Origin: CAVVIO01 sp963748095
GTDB taxonomy: Bacteria > Bacteroidota > Bacteroidia > Bacteroidales > UBA10428
Reading direction: 5' to 3'
NCBI GenBank assembly: GCA_963748095.1
Contig: CAVVIO010000023.1
Location: 1 to 64,000 of the forward strand
DNA length: 64,000 nucleotides
The notes under the pieces are model-generated. The model did no database searches. It saw nothing but the letters and a program-made list of their open reading frames with translations, and was not told the origin of the DNA. Shown one piece after another: positions 37,030 through 46,763 of this stretch; the first letter of the stretch is position 1; every line of letters begins with the position of its first letter. The position numbers and the translations under genes are program-made.

Positions 37030-39096
37030 ATGAAAACGATCATTAACATCATTATTTTATTTTTTGCTGCTATTCAACTGAATGCCGAGAACGGTCACGA
37101 TCTCTGGCTTCGTAATAAAAGCGCCACACCTGTAACTATTGTCTGTAAAAACAGCTCGGCCACGCTAACTATTGCCCGGCAGGAATTACAGAACGGCTGG
37201 CAGGGAAAGGCAGGTGCAACGGTAGTTCTTACTGTAAAACAGGATAAACAAATTAAAGGCGACGGTTATAAGATAAGTACCGGTGGAATTCAGGCAAATA
37301 CCGATCTGGGTATTTTATACGGTGTTTACGACCTGTTACGGCGTCAGCAAACCGGTGAGCGTATTACAGATGAAGTGGTTAATCCGTCATACGAGCGGCG
37401 CATTTTAAATCATTGGGATAACCTGAATGGTACAATTGAACGGGGATATGCCGGGTATTCCATCTTCTGGCGCGAGGGAAAAGATTCGCTGGTTGTAACC
37501 GAAAATGACAAGAAATTATGGCAGGAATATGCCCGTGCCAATGCTTCCATCGGAATTAACGGGGCCGTTCTTGACAATGTTAATGCATCACCGAAGGTAT
37601 TGACTGAAGGAGCGCTGAACCGGGTAAAAGCTATTGCCGGAGTGTTGCGTCCGTACGGTATCAAAACATATCTTGCTGTTAATTTTGCCTCACCTTCCGT
37701 AATTGGCGGGTTAAAAACCTCCGATCCCCTCGACCCTGATGTGATAAAATGGTGGAAAAACAAGGCCAAAGAAATCTATAGCCTGATTCCCGATTTTGGT
37801 GGTTTCCTGGTAAAAGCCAACAGCGAGGGGCAGCCCGGGCCGCAGAATTTCGGGCGCACACATGCCGACGGGGCTAATATGATGGCCGATGCCCTTAAAC
37901 CATACGGAGGTATTGTAATGTGGCGGGCTTTTGTTTACAGCGCTAACGATGCCGACCGGGCGAAACAGGCTTATACAGAGTTTATGCCATTGGACGGACA
38001 GTTTCGTGATAATGTAATTATCCAGGTAAAAAACGGACCTATTGACTTTCAGCCGCGGGAACCTTTCAGCCCGCTTTTCGGGGCTATGAAAAAAACTTCT
38101 GTTATGCCCGAACTTCAGATCACCCAGGAATACCTGGGGCAGGCAATCCACCTGGTATTTCTGGGGCCCATGTGGGAAGAGTTCCTGCAAAGCGATACTT
38201 ACCAGGAAGGAAAGGGAAGCACGGTTGCCCGCTGTACCGACGGCAGTATTTTCCCTCAGAAATACACGGCAATTGCCGGCGTGGCAAATATCGGGTTAGA
38301 CACCAACTGGTGCGGTCATCCGTTTGCACAGGCAAACTGGTATGCTTTTGGCCGCCTGGCATGGAATGATCAGTTGACCAGTGCCCAGATAGCTGACGAA
38401 TGGCTGAAGCTTACCTATAAACCAACCGCTTCGGAAAAAGCATTTAAAACAACACAATCAGACGATTGGAACATAAGTTTTCTCAGGCCGGTAAAACAAA
38501 TGATGCTGGAAAGCCGCGAGGCTGCAGTAAACTACATGATGCCCCTGGGATTACATCATATATTCTCGGCAAATCATCATTATGGCCCCGGACCCTGGTG
38601 GGCGCCCAAAGGAGTGAGGAAAGACTGGACCCCGCCATACTATCATCAGGCAGATACTGCAGGTATTGGTTTTGACCGTACAGAAAACGGCAGTAACGCG
38701 GTAAGTCAGTACCACGAACCACTGCGTTCAATTTTAAACGATGTGAAAACCTGTCCGGATATTTACCTTTTGTGGTTCCACCATCTGCCGTGGGATTATG
38801 AAATGAAGAGCGGACTTACCCTGTGGGATGATATAGCCTTCCATTACGAGACCGGTTTAAATCAGGTGCGTGATTTTCAGAAGATATGGGACAAAGCTCA
38901 GCCTTACGTGGATTCAGAAAGGTTTCATAAGGTTCAGAGCTTGCTTCGCGAACAGTGTCTCAATGCCCAGGTATGGAAAGATGCCTGTTTGCTATATTTC
39001 CAGCAGTTCAGCAGGCGACCGATACCTTATACCATAGAACGGCCGGTTCACGATCTGAATGATCTGATGAAAAGTGACATGAGAAGAAGGCAATAA
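37030..39096 (+). CDS. aguA: Alpha-glucuronidase, GH67
   Basis: A 688-residue GH67 enzyme that removes (4-O-methyl-)glucuronic acid from the non-reducing-end xylose of xylo-oligosaccharides. The signal peptide is MKTIINIIILFFAAIQLNA. The N-terminal beta domain is followed by the catalytic barrel: PSYERRILNHWDNLNGTIER, FGGFLVKANSEGQPGP with acid Glu266, KNGPIDFQ (Asp) and QITQEYLG (Glu), corresponding to the two inverting base residues known in this family. The all-helical C-terminal domain ends at 39096. Length is normal. It opens the xylan locus and precedes the GH43 gene by 120 bp. Confidence 0.95.
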   Translation: MKTIINIIILFFAAIQLNAENGHDLWLRNKSATPVTIVCKNSSATLTIARQELQNGWQGKAGATVVLTVKQDKQIKGDGYKISTGGIQANTDLGILYGVYDLLRRQQTGERITDEVVNPSYERRILNHWDNLNGTIERGYAGYSIFWREGKDSLVVTENDKKLWQEYARANASIGINGAVLDNVNASPKVLTEGALNRVKAIAGVLRPYGIKTYLAVNFASPSVIGGLKTSDPLDPDVIKWWKNKAKEIYSLIPDFGGFLVKANSEGQPGPQNFGRTHADGANMMADALKPYGGIVMWRAFVYSANDADRAKQAYTEFMPLDGQFRDNVIIQVKNGPIDFQPREPFSPLFGAMKKTSVMPELQITQEYLGQAIHLVFLGPMWEEFLQSDTYQEGKGSTVARCTDGSIFPQKYTAIAGVANIGLDTNWCGHPFAQANWYAFGRLAWNDQLTSAQIADEWLKLTYKPTASEKAFKTTQSDDWNISFLRPVKQMMLESREAAVNYMMPLGLHHIFSANHHYGPGPWWAPKGVRKDWTPPYYHQADTAGIGFDRTENGSNAVSQYHEPLRSILNDVKTCPDIYLLWFHHLPWDYEMKSGLTLWDDIAFHYETGLNQVRDFQKIWDKAQPYVDSERFHKVQSLLREQCLNAQVWKDACLLYFQQFSRRPIPYTIERPVHDLNDLMKSDMRRRQ

Positions 39097-39216
39097 AAAA
39101 GGACATAAAAGGGCACACTGTAACATTTATATGCCTGATATAATTAAATAATACGAAGAGAAATATACCCGGTCAAATCAGTATATTTTTTTCATAATTC
39201 TTAAATAAAAAAAGCA

Positions 39217-40954
39217 ATGACACAGCAACTTAAAAAATTATTACCATTAGTTATATTTCTTGCCGGAATTTTAACGGCATGTTCACAAAATAAGAAAACA
39301 AACGTTCGGGAGCAAACAACGATTTGTAATCCAATGAACCTGAGTTACCGGTTTTGTGTGGATACTCCCTCGAGGCGCGAAGCTGCCGATCCCACTATGG
39401 TTACCTATAAAAATGAATATTACCTGTTTGCATCAAAATCCGGCGGTTACTGGCATTCTACAGATTTAATTCATTGGGACCTGATCACAACCAAAGACCT
39501 TCCGCTGGAAGATTATGCCCCTACTGCCGTGGTGATGAACGACACGCTATATTTTATGGCATCCAAGGGAGCTCCGGTTACTATCTATAAAACTGCCGAT
39601 CCCAAATCGGGGAACTGGAAAATAGCCAATCCCGATTTTCCGATAGGTATGATAGATCCTGATTTATTTGTTGATGACGACGGTCGTTTATATTTTTATT
39701 ATGGCTGTTCGAATGTAAATCCGATATATGGGGTGGAACTGGATACAAAAACGTTGAATCCTATAGGAGAACCTGTAGTGCTTTTTAATAGTAATAAAAA
39801 AGATTATGGATGGGAACGTTCGGGAGATTATAATGAAAAGGATGACAGCCCGTGGGTAGAAGGTTCCTGGATGACAAAACACGATGGGAAATATTATTTA
39901 CAGTATGCCGTTCCCGGAACGCAGTTTAAAAGCTACTGCGATGGGGTATATGTATCCGATAAACCGCTTGGTCCGTTTACATTGGCACTCAATAATCCGT
40001 GTTCGTATAAGCCCGAAGGTTTTATAGCGGGTGCAGGCCATAGCAGTACGTTTCAGGATATATACGGTAATTATTGGCATGTTTCTACCATGACAATTTC
40101 TCAGAAACACATGTTCGAACGTCGCCTGGGATTATTTCCCATGTTTTTTGATAAGGATGGTGAGTTGTACACTTACACTGGTTTTGGAGACTTTCCTTTT
40201 AAAGTTCCTACAAAAAAGATCACAAATCCTGAAGAATTGTCACCCCACTGGATGCTGCTTTCTTATAAAAAACCCGTGGAAGTTTCATCGGAGTTGCCCG
40301 GACATCCTAAAAGCTATGCGGCAAATGAGGATATCCGTACTTACTGGAGTGCCAAAACGGGGGATAAAGGTGAATGGATAGTTATGGACCTGCAAAAGGA
40401 TTGTGATGTGAATGCTGTTCAGATAGACTATGCTGAGAATAACACCGACATTTATGGCCGGAATCCGGATATTTACTATCAGTATCTACTGGAATACTCT
40501 GCCGACAACACTACCTGGAATACGCTGGCGGACAAGATCACAGAATAAAACCGATGTTCCGCAGGATTATATTGAATTACAGTCTCCGGTTAAGGCACGT
40601 TACATCCGGCTTACCAATTATCATGTTCCCAGCGGTACTTTTGCACTGTCAGGGTTACGTGTTTTTGGTAACGGAGGAGGTGCTGCTCCGTCAGAGGTTA
40701 AAAATATAAGCATTGTACGTTCTGATTCCGACAGGTGTGTGGCAAATCTGAAATGGACCGGGATTAATGATGCTGTAGGTTACAACATCAGGTTCGGAAC
40801 TCAAAAAGATAAATTATATCAGAATTACCAGGTGCTTGGAGCTGATTCGCTGACTATAAGGAGCCTAAATAGTCTTCAGAAATATTATTTTGCAATTGAT
40901 GCTTTTAATGAGAATGGAGTTACGAAGGGCAGTAAAACGATTGAATTGGAATAA
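39217..40954 (+). CDS. GH43 lipoprotein with discoidin and FN3 domains, one frameshift
   Basis: About 578 residues. The lipobox ends LTACS (Cys22). A five-bladed GH43 propeller (~45-350) shows the catalytic pattern: EAADPTMVTYKNEYYLFA (base Asp), MIDPDLFVDDDGRLYFYYG (pKa-modulating Asp) and WVEGSWMTKHDGKYYLQYA (acid Glu). It probably removes xylose or arabinose units. A discoidin-like carbohydrate-binding domain (~370-495, KARYIRLTNYHVPSGTFALS) and a fibronectin type III-like end follow. An extra A near 40536 creates a false stop (KITE); without it the frame reads DKSQNKTDVPQDY and continues to 40954. Substrate specificity within GH43 is not resolved. Confidence 0.87.
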
Positions 40955-41099
40955 GCGGATTAATTTATGGATAATCAGGATATTCTTTAGCATTATTTAC
41001 GTAACAGCATTGTTATCCACAATAAAGGTAAATAATACCTAAAGGTTAAAACAGAAATCATATTAGGGTTGCTGAATTAGTTCGTATAGACGCAATACG

Positions 41100-41121
41100 A
41101 GCCGGACAGGCCTGTCCGGCT
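41100..41121. repeat. Perfect 22-bp palindrome
   Basis: A-GCCGGACAGGCCTGTCCGGC-T reads identically on both strands, with no loop. It sits about 85 bp before the ECF sigma gene, with no T-run on the plus strand directly after it. It could be a REP-type element or an operator for a dimeric protein. Confidence 0.75.
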
Positions 41122-41203
41122 TATTTATCATGAATTATCATATTGAATATAATGGTGTTAGAAAAATTTTATTTATGTTTGTTATTGGATATTTGAACCT
41201 ATA

Positions 41204-41746
41204 ATGGAAAACTCCAACAATACAAACAAGCTGCTACATCGGTTATCGAAAGATGACTATATTGCTTTTGAAGAGCTATTTCGTCTATATCATAAACCAG
41301 TATATTTATTTGTTTATCAGTTAGTGTCTTCATCGTACGAAACAGAAGAAGTTGTGCAAAATGTATTTATAGCTATCTGGAATCAACGCAAAAAACTGCA
41401 AATTAAATCATCATTTTTATCATACTTATATGGAATAGCCCGTCATTTTGTTTATCGGTTTATTCAACAAAAAATTAATCATGAAGCATTTACCGAATTT
41501 TATCTGTATCAGAATAAAGAATATAATTTTATTACAGAAGAAGAAGTTATATTCAATGAATTAAAGGAAAAATATCAACGACTATTGGAAAACATCCCTG
41601 AACGACGGCGTGAAATATTTAAATTAAGCAGGGAAGAAGGCTTAAGTTACAAAGCAATATCAGAAAAACTTGGAATTAGTGAAAATACAGTGGATACACA
41701 AATTCGATTCGCACTGACTTTTTTACGCAGCAATTTGATCGATTAG
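41204..41746 (+). CDS. ECF RNA polymerase sigma factor
   Basis: A 180-residue ECF sigma factor of the type linked to SusC/FecR systems. Region 2 runs from about residue 22 (FEELFRLYHKPVYLFVYQLV, EEVVQNVFIAIWNQRKK) and region 4 from about 128 (ERRREIFKLSREEGLSYKAI, SEKLGISENTVDTQIRFALT). When released by its anti-sigma partner it would activate the susCD and GH8 genes downstream. The FecR-type gene starts 110 bp later. Confidence 0.9.
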   Translation: MENSNNTNKLLHRLSKDDYIAFEELFRLYHKPVYLFVYQLVSSSYETEEVVQNVFIAIWNQRKKLQIKSSFLSYLYGIARHFVYRFIQQKINHEAFTEFYLYQNKEYNFITEEEVIFNELKEKYQRLLENIPERRREIFKLSREEGLSYKAISEKLGISENTVDTQIRFALTFLRSNLID

Positions 41747-41856
41747 TGCCTGATTGACAATGCAATCACATTATTTAAATAAAATTAATTAAAAAAAATG
41801 CAAAATTCCTTCACGGAAGTTTTGAATTAAATACACTTATTATAAGATTAGGTTAT

Positions 41857-42951
41857 ATGAGTACAAATATCAAAATTAAAGAATTATTACATAAGTTCAA
41901 ACATGGAGAATTGTCTCCCCTTGAATCTAAAGAATTAGTATCTTTCATTAAGGAAGGCGATAAAAATGAAGATATTAAAAATATTCTCGCAGAATATTGG
42001 AAGAGCCCGGTTCAGGGAAACTATAATATTCCTGTTGAAAGTATGTTAAGGAAAATTCAAGAGGAAATTCCTGAAAGAAAACACAAAATACTTCATCCAA
42101 GGACAGGTTTCCGGATTCCCCGATTTGTTAAATATGCGGCTGTGATTCTGGTCACTATAGGGATAACTTTATCAGCCAGGTCCATTTTTATAAATATTAC
42201 TGAAAAACAGGTACTTGCTGAGCAGGATGATAATAGCATTATTTCGGTATCTTATGGGTCAAAATCGAAAGTAGTACTCCCTGATGGAACTAAAGTAAGT
42301 TTAAATTCAGGGAGTACTTTAAAATATCCTGCAAAATTCAGTAAGATATCACGAAATGTATATGTTGAAGGTGAGGCATATTTCGATGTGACAAAGGATA
42401 AGAAACATCCGTTCTATGTAAAAACAAGGGATATAACCATCAAAGTATTAGGCACTAAATTTAATGTGAAGGCTTATACGGATGAAAATATTATTCAGAC
42501 CACCCTGGTTAGTGGTTGTATTGAGATATTTTCCAATAAAAAAGAAATGTCAGCACAAAACCGAATAGTTGCTTTAAGACCAAATCAGCAGGTAACTTTT
42601 GTAACGAATAGTGCTGGCGAAATAAATGTGGTAAAAGAAGCTGAGAAACAAAATCTTAAACCAGTATTAGCTTTAAAACCCATCAAGCTTGACAAACATA
42701 TAGACGTTACTCCGGTTATTGCATGGAAAGATAACCGGCTGGTATTCAGGGATGAAAATTTTAATGTTTTGGCAAGGCGACTGGAACGTTGGTATAATGT
42801 CGAAATTGAAATAAAAGATGACAATTTAAAAACCGCTTTATTCTCAGGTATATTTGTAAATGAAACCGTCGAACAGGCACTTAATGCTTTAAAATTAGCG
42901 ACCCCTTTCAAATACGAAATGAAGAAAAATCATATTACAATATATAAATAA
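41857..42951 (+). CDS. FecR-type anti-sigma factor
   Basis: A 364-residue inner-membrane anti-sigma factor. The cytoplasmic N-terminal part (1-85) would bind the sigma factor. One membrane helix lies at ~90-108 (YAAVILVTIGITLSARSIF). The periplasmic FecR domain (SVSYGSKSKVVLPDGTKVSL, YVEGEAYFDVTKDKKHPFYV) is followed by a DUF4974-type C-terminal domain (VIAWKDNRLVFRDENFNVLA). The STN domain of the downstream SusC is the expected signal partner, so substrate binding at the outer membrane is passed to the sigma factor (trans-envelope signalling). Confidence 0.92.
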   Translation: MSTNIKIKELLHKFKHGELSPLESKELVSFIKEGDKNEDIKNILAEYWKSPVQGNYNIPVESMLRKIQEEIPERKHKILHPRTGFRIPRFVKYAAVILVTIGITLSARSIFINITEKQVLAEQDDNSIISVSYGSKSKVVLPDGTKVSLNSGSTLKYPAKFSKISRNVYVEGEAYFDVTKDKKHPFYVKTRDITIKVLGTKFNVKAYTDENIIQTTLVSGCIEIFSNKKEMSAQNRIVALRPNQQVTFVTNSAGEINVVKEAEKQNLKPVLALKPIKLDKHIDVTPVIAWKDNRLVFRDENFNVLARRLERWYNVEIEIKDDNLKTALFSGIFVNETVEQALNALKLATPFKYEMKKNHITIYK

Positions 42952-43101
42952 CGACTCTTAACCTACTACTAACCTAAAATTTATTAATGCCTATGGGATA
43001 AACTTAAAAAAGTAACAAAAAACGAAATGGGAAATACTGCTAATATTCCCCATCTCAAAAAAATGCAATTAACTTATTTATTTTACATAAAACCCAAAAT
43101 T

Positions 43102-46100
43102 ATGAAAAAACTTCAAACTAAACCTAGAGGTAAGCAATATTATTGCCTCAAAAAATCATTATTAACTATGAAACTAACCTTGCTTATACTACTGATTAAT
43201 CTGATTCAGGTTAATGCATCGGTATTTTCACAAAACGAGCGGTTTTCTTTCAAATTAGATAAAGTAAATGTTCGGGATTTGCTTGACATAATCGAAACGG
43301 AAAGTAATTATAAATTTCTGTATCGTAGTGATAACTTATCGAATGATATTGTTAAGCTTCATGTGAAAGATGCAAATTTACAGGAATTACTGAATAAAGC
43401 ATTTGAAAACACAGATATAACATATAAAATACTGGAGGATAAACTCGTAGTTGTTGCCCCCAGGAATTTTACTGAATCAATTCAACAACAGAAGATTTCA
43501 GGTACTGTCACAGATGCAAATACGAATGAACCCCTTATAGGTGTTAATGTTCTTATTGAAGGTACTACAATTGGAACAACCACTGATATTAATGGGAAAT
43601 ATACACTTGACGTACCTGATGCCAGTGCCACCTTAACATTTTCATTTATCGGGTATGTTTCCGAAAAAGTTCAGTTAAGCGGACAAACAACTTTGAATAT
43701 TAATCTGGTTCCTGATATTAAGGAGCTTGACCAGGTTGTTGTTATTGGTTATGGTACTGCTAAGAAGAGTGATATTTCCGGAGCTGTTGTTTCTGTTAAC
43801 ACAGAAGAAATGTTGAAAAGAAATCCTACGAACGTTTTAGACGGTTTAAAAGGACAGGCCGCGGGTGTAATGATTTCATCACAAGACGGAGCCCCGGATG
43901 CAAACGCAGCCATCCGTATTCGAGGGGTTGGTACTATTAACGGTGTCGCCGATCCGTTGTATGTTATAGATGGCGTACCATTACGTCAAAGCGCCGTAAT
44001 AAATAATTCAACAGTAAATGGTGTATCGACACTGAAAGGTTTAAACGCCAATTTTCTTAACCCCAATGACATAGAGAGTATTGAAGTATTGAAAGATGCT
44101 TCTGCTACTGCTATATACGGTGCAGCCGGGGCTAATGGTGTTATCCTGATTACTACGAAACATGGTAAGGCAGGTGCTACACAAATTACTTTTTCAGCAG
44201 ACTATGGAGTCCAGACTTTAGCAAGGACATTAGATGTTGGAGATGTAGATCAATATGCAAAAAATATACGTGCAGCACGCGCAAGCGATGGTGGAGTTTT
44301 AGCTAATCAAATTTGGGCTGAACAATATGACGGACAAAGAAAGAACATTGACTGGCAAAAGGAAATGACACGCGTTACTCTTAAACAGCAATATAATCTT
44401 TCTGCTTCAGGAGGTACGGAAAAGACCCAGGCCAGCCTTTCATTCGGTTATTTGAATAATGACGGTATTGTTATCAATACGAATATGAATCGTTTAACCG
44501 GTCGTGCTAATATAACTAGCAAAGTAACTGACTTCCTTGAGGTCGGTAGTGATCTCAATTTTATCCATACAGAATCATACGGTAGTAATGGAACTGTCGG
44601 TAATAACGGTAATCTTTCTTCTGTCCGTGATTGGGCGTTCACAGCTCCCACTATGGATTATGTAGACCCGTTGACTAATCAAATAGTAAGTCCTAACGTT
44701 GTAAACCCGGACGGGACTTATGGCGCTCCTGAACAAGGTGATGTAGGTTCAAACGATGCAAATTTGGGAAATAACATTTATGCTACACAAATGGAAAATA
44801 CTGGTAAAACCAAAAATAACGAGGTACTTTTCAGTGCTCATGCCAATATTAAATTGTTTAAGGGTTTAACTTTCAGATCAATAGCATCTTATAATTTTAC
44901 CGCAAACAATTGGTATAACTTTTGGGGCAACAAAAAACGTTACTTTCCTGATGGGACAGAAGTTAAATTGTTTAATTACGATTCCAAATATTATTTAGGA
45001 ATCAACAATAGCAATTATAACAATCTTGCTCTTGAAAATTATTTGACTTACAATTGGGCGAATGATATTCATAATTTGACTTTAATGGCCGGTAATTCTG
45101 TAACCAAAGGCTTCGGAAACTGGAGTTATGTTGCTGGAAATGATTTCCCCGGGGATAACATCCGTGATGTTAGTCTGACTAATAATCCTGTTACAAGAAC
45201 CGGTCTTGGTGCTTATAACCTTCAATCTCATGGATTATCTTATTTTGGTCGTCTTCAATATATTTTGAAGGATCGTTATATCTTAACAGGTACTATGCGT
45301 CGTGATGGTTCTTCTAACTTCGGTGCCGATAACCGTTGGGGTAATTTCCCGTCAGTAGCTGCTGCATGGCGTATTTCAGAAGAGGGTTTTATGAAAAACA
45401 TTTCAGCTATCAGTAATTTGAAACTTCGGCTTGGCTGGGGTCAGACAGGTAACTCCGGAGGTCCAACAAATCTATCTGTTACAGCATTGACTACAGCTCA
45501 AATTCAATATTTTTATTATGGACAGAATGGACAAGCAGGTTTGAATACTACAAGACTATTAGCTACCGGTTATGCTCCTACATTAACTGATCCCAGGTTG
45601 AAATGGGAGACCAATGAACAAAGTAACGTCGGTATTGACCTGGGGCTATTATCTAATAGTTTGAGTATAACCGTGGATTATTTCTTAAGGTCATCTAAAG
45701 ATCTGTTGTTGTTCATGAATATACGCCCTTCTTCCGGTTATGACAAGGTATACACCAACTACGGTGAAATTCAGAATAAAGGTATTGAATTCAGCGTAAA
45801 CTATAAGAAGCAAATTAATAGTGATTGGAATGTTAGTGCCACATTAACAGGTTCTTCTTTAAAAAACAAAATTATAAAAATCGGTACTGATCAGTTCTTT
45901 GAAAACTCATCATGGAATAATAATCTTAGTCCTGACGGTTCCAATGTAGCTGCAGTAGGTGCTACTTCAGGCACGTACTGGAACGGTCACTCTATAATGC
46001 GCGAAGGTTACGCCGTAGGTTCTTTCTGGGGTTACGAGGTAGAGGGTATATACCAAACTCAGGCCGAAATAGATGCTGCCAACGCTGCTGCTATAGCTGC

Positions 46101-46737
46101 AGGTCACCCTGGAGGATACAATAATGGGTCAGCGACTGTTCCTGGTGATTTTAAGTATAAAGACCTTAATGGTGATGGATTTATTGATGATATGGATAGG
46201 ACTGTCTTAGGTAATGGTTTTCCTAAATTAAACTACGGTTTGAACTTAAACACTTCTTATAAGAATTGGGATATCTCAATTTACACTTATGGAGTAGCTG
46301 GAGCAAAAATCTATTCTTACTCGGCAATGACATTATCTAACATGTTCGCGAGTGATAATGGCACTACTCCTAACGTCTTAACAGAGGTTGCAAATTCTGC
46401 CTGGACTCCAGAAAATCATAGCACTACAATGTCCAGATTGTCAATACTGGATTTGAATTACAACATGCGTGGTTCTGACAAATGGGTTAAAAAAGGTGAT
46501 TATCTGAAAATCGGTAATGTTCAGGTTGGTTATACTTTCAACAAAAACCTGTTGAATCCATTACGCATTGAAAGTGCACGTCTTTACGTTTCTGTTCAAA
46601 ACGTAGCCTGCTTCTCCAGTTACAACAAATATGGCGATCCTGAAGCAGGACAGGGAAGTGTGCTCTTTACCGGTTTGGATACAGGCCGTTACCCTTACCC
46701 ACGTATTTATTCAGTGGGTTTGAACGTTCAATTTTAA
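43102..46737 (+). CDS. SusC/RagA TonB-dependent receptor with STN domain
   Basis: A 1,211-residue outer-membrane transporter. I choose ATG 43102 (MKKLQTKPRGKQYYCLKKSL) because it gives a family-like N-terminus; the open frame extends to 43027. After the signal segment (LTLLILLINLIQVNA) come an STN domain (~50-115, FSFKLDKVNVRDLLDIIETE), a carboxypeptidase-D-like domain (GTVTDANTNEPLIGVNVLIE), a TonB box-like stretch (LDQVVVIGYGTAKKSD), the plug (IRIRGVGTINGVADPLYVID) and the barrel ending in FYPR-type RYPYPRIYSVGLNVQF. The STN domain ties it to FecR signalling. It forms the import pore with the SusD protein encoded 26 bp downstream, probably for xylo-oligosaccharides. Confidence 0.95.
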   Translation: MKKLQTKPRGKQYYCLKKSLLTMKLTLLILLINLIQVNASVFSQNERFSFKLDKVNVRDLLDIIETESNYKFLYRSDNLSNDIVKLHVKDANLQELLNKAFENTDITYKILEDKLVVVAPRNFTESIQQQKISGTVTDANTNEPLIGVNVLIEGTTIGTTTDINGKYTLDVPDASATLTFSFIGYVSEKVQLSGQTTLNINLVPDIKELDQVVVIGYGTAKKSDISGAVVSVNTEEMLKRNPTNVLDGLKGQAAGVMISSQDGAPDANAAIRIRGVGTINGVADPLYVIDGVPLRQSAVINNSTVNGVSTLKGLNANFLNPNDIESIEVLKDASATAIYGAAGANGVILITTKHGKAGATQITFSADYGVQTLARTLDVGDVDQYAKNIRAARASDGGVLANQIWAEQYDGQRKNIDWQKEMTRVTLKQQYNLSASGGTEKTQASLSFGYLNNDGIVINTNMNRLTGRANITSKVTDFLEVGSDLNFIHTESYGSNGTVGNNGNLSSVRDWAFTAPTMDYVDPLTNQIVSPNVVNPDGTYGAPEQGDVGSNDANLGNNIYATQMENTGKTKNNEVLFSAHANIKLFKGLTFRSIASYNFTANNWYNFWGNKKRYFPDGTEVKLFNYDSKYYLGINNSNYNNLALENYLTYNWANDIHNLTLMAGNSVTKGFGNWSYVAGNDFPGDNIRDVSLTNNPVTRTGLGAYNLQSHGLSYFGRLQYILKDRYILTGTMRRDGSSNFGADNRWGNFPSVAAAWRISEEGFMKNISAISNLKLRLGWGQTGNSGGPTNLSVTALTTAQIQYFYYGQNGQAGLNTTRLLATGYAPTLTDPRLKWETNEQSNVGIDLGLLSNSLSITVDYFLRSSKDLLLFMNIRPSSGYDKVYTNYGEIQNKGIEFSVNYKKQINSDWNVSATLTGSSLKNKIIKIGTDQFFENSSWNNNLSPDGSNVAAVGATSGTYWNGHSIMREGYAVGSFWGYEVEGIYQTQAEIDAANAAAIAAGHPGGYNNGSATVPGDFKYKDLNGDGFIDDMDRTVLGNGFPKLNYGLNLNTSYKNWDISIYTYGVAGAKIYSYSAMTLSNMFASDNGTTPNVLTEVANSAWTPENHSTTMSRLSILDLNYNMRGSDKWVKKGDYLKIGNVQVGYTFNKNLLNPLRIESARLYVSVQNVACFSSYNKYGDPEAGQGSVLFTGLDTGRYPYPRIYSVGLNVQF

Positions 46738-46763
46738 TTGTTACACTTTAAAACATTAATGTT

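Noticed and set aside
40520..40550. Programmed frameshift in the GH43 gene
   Set aside because: There is no slippery heptamer; one extra A explains it, and similar single-base errors occur in the GH8 and rhodanese genes.
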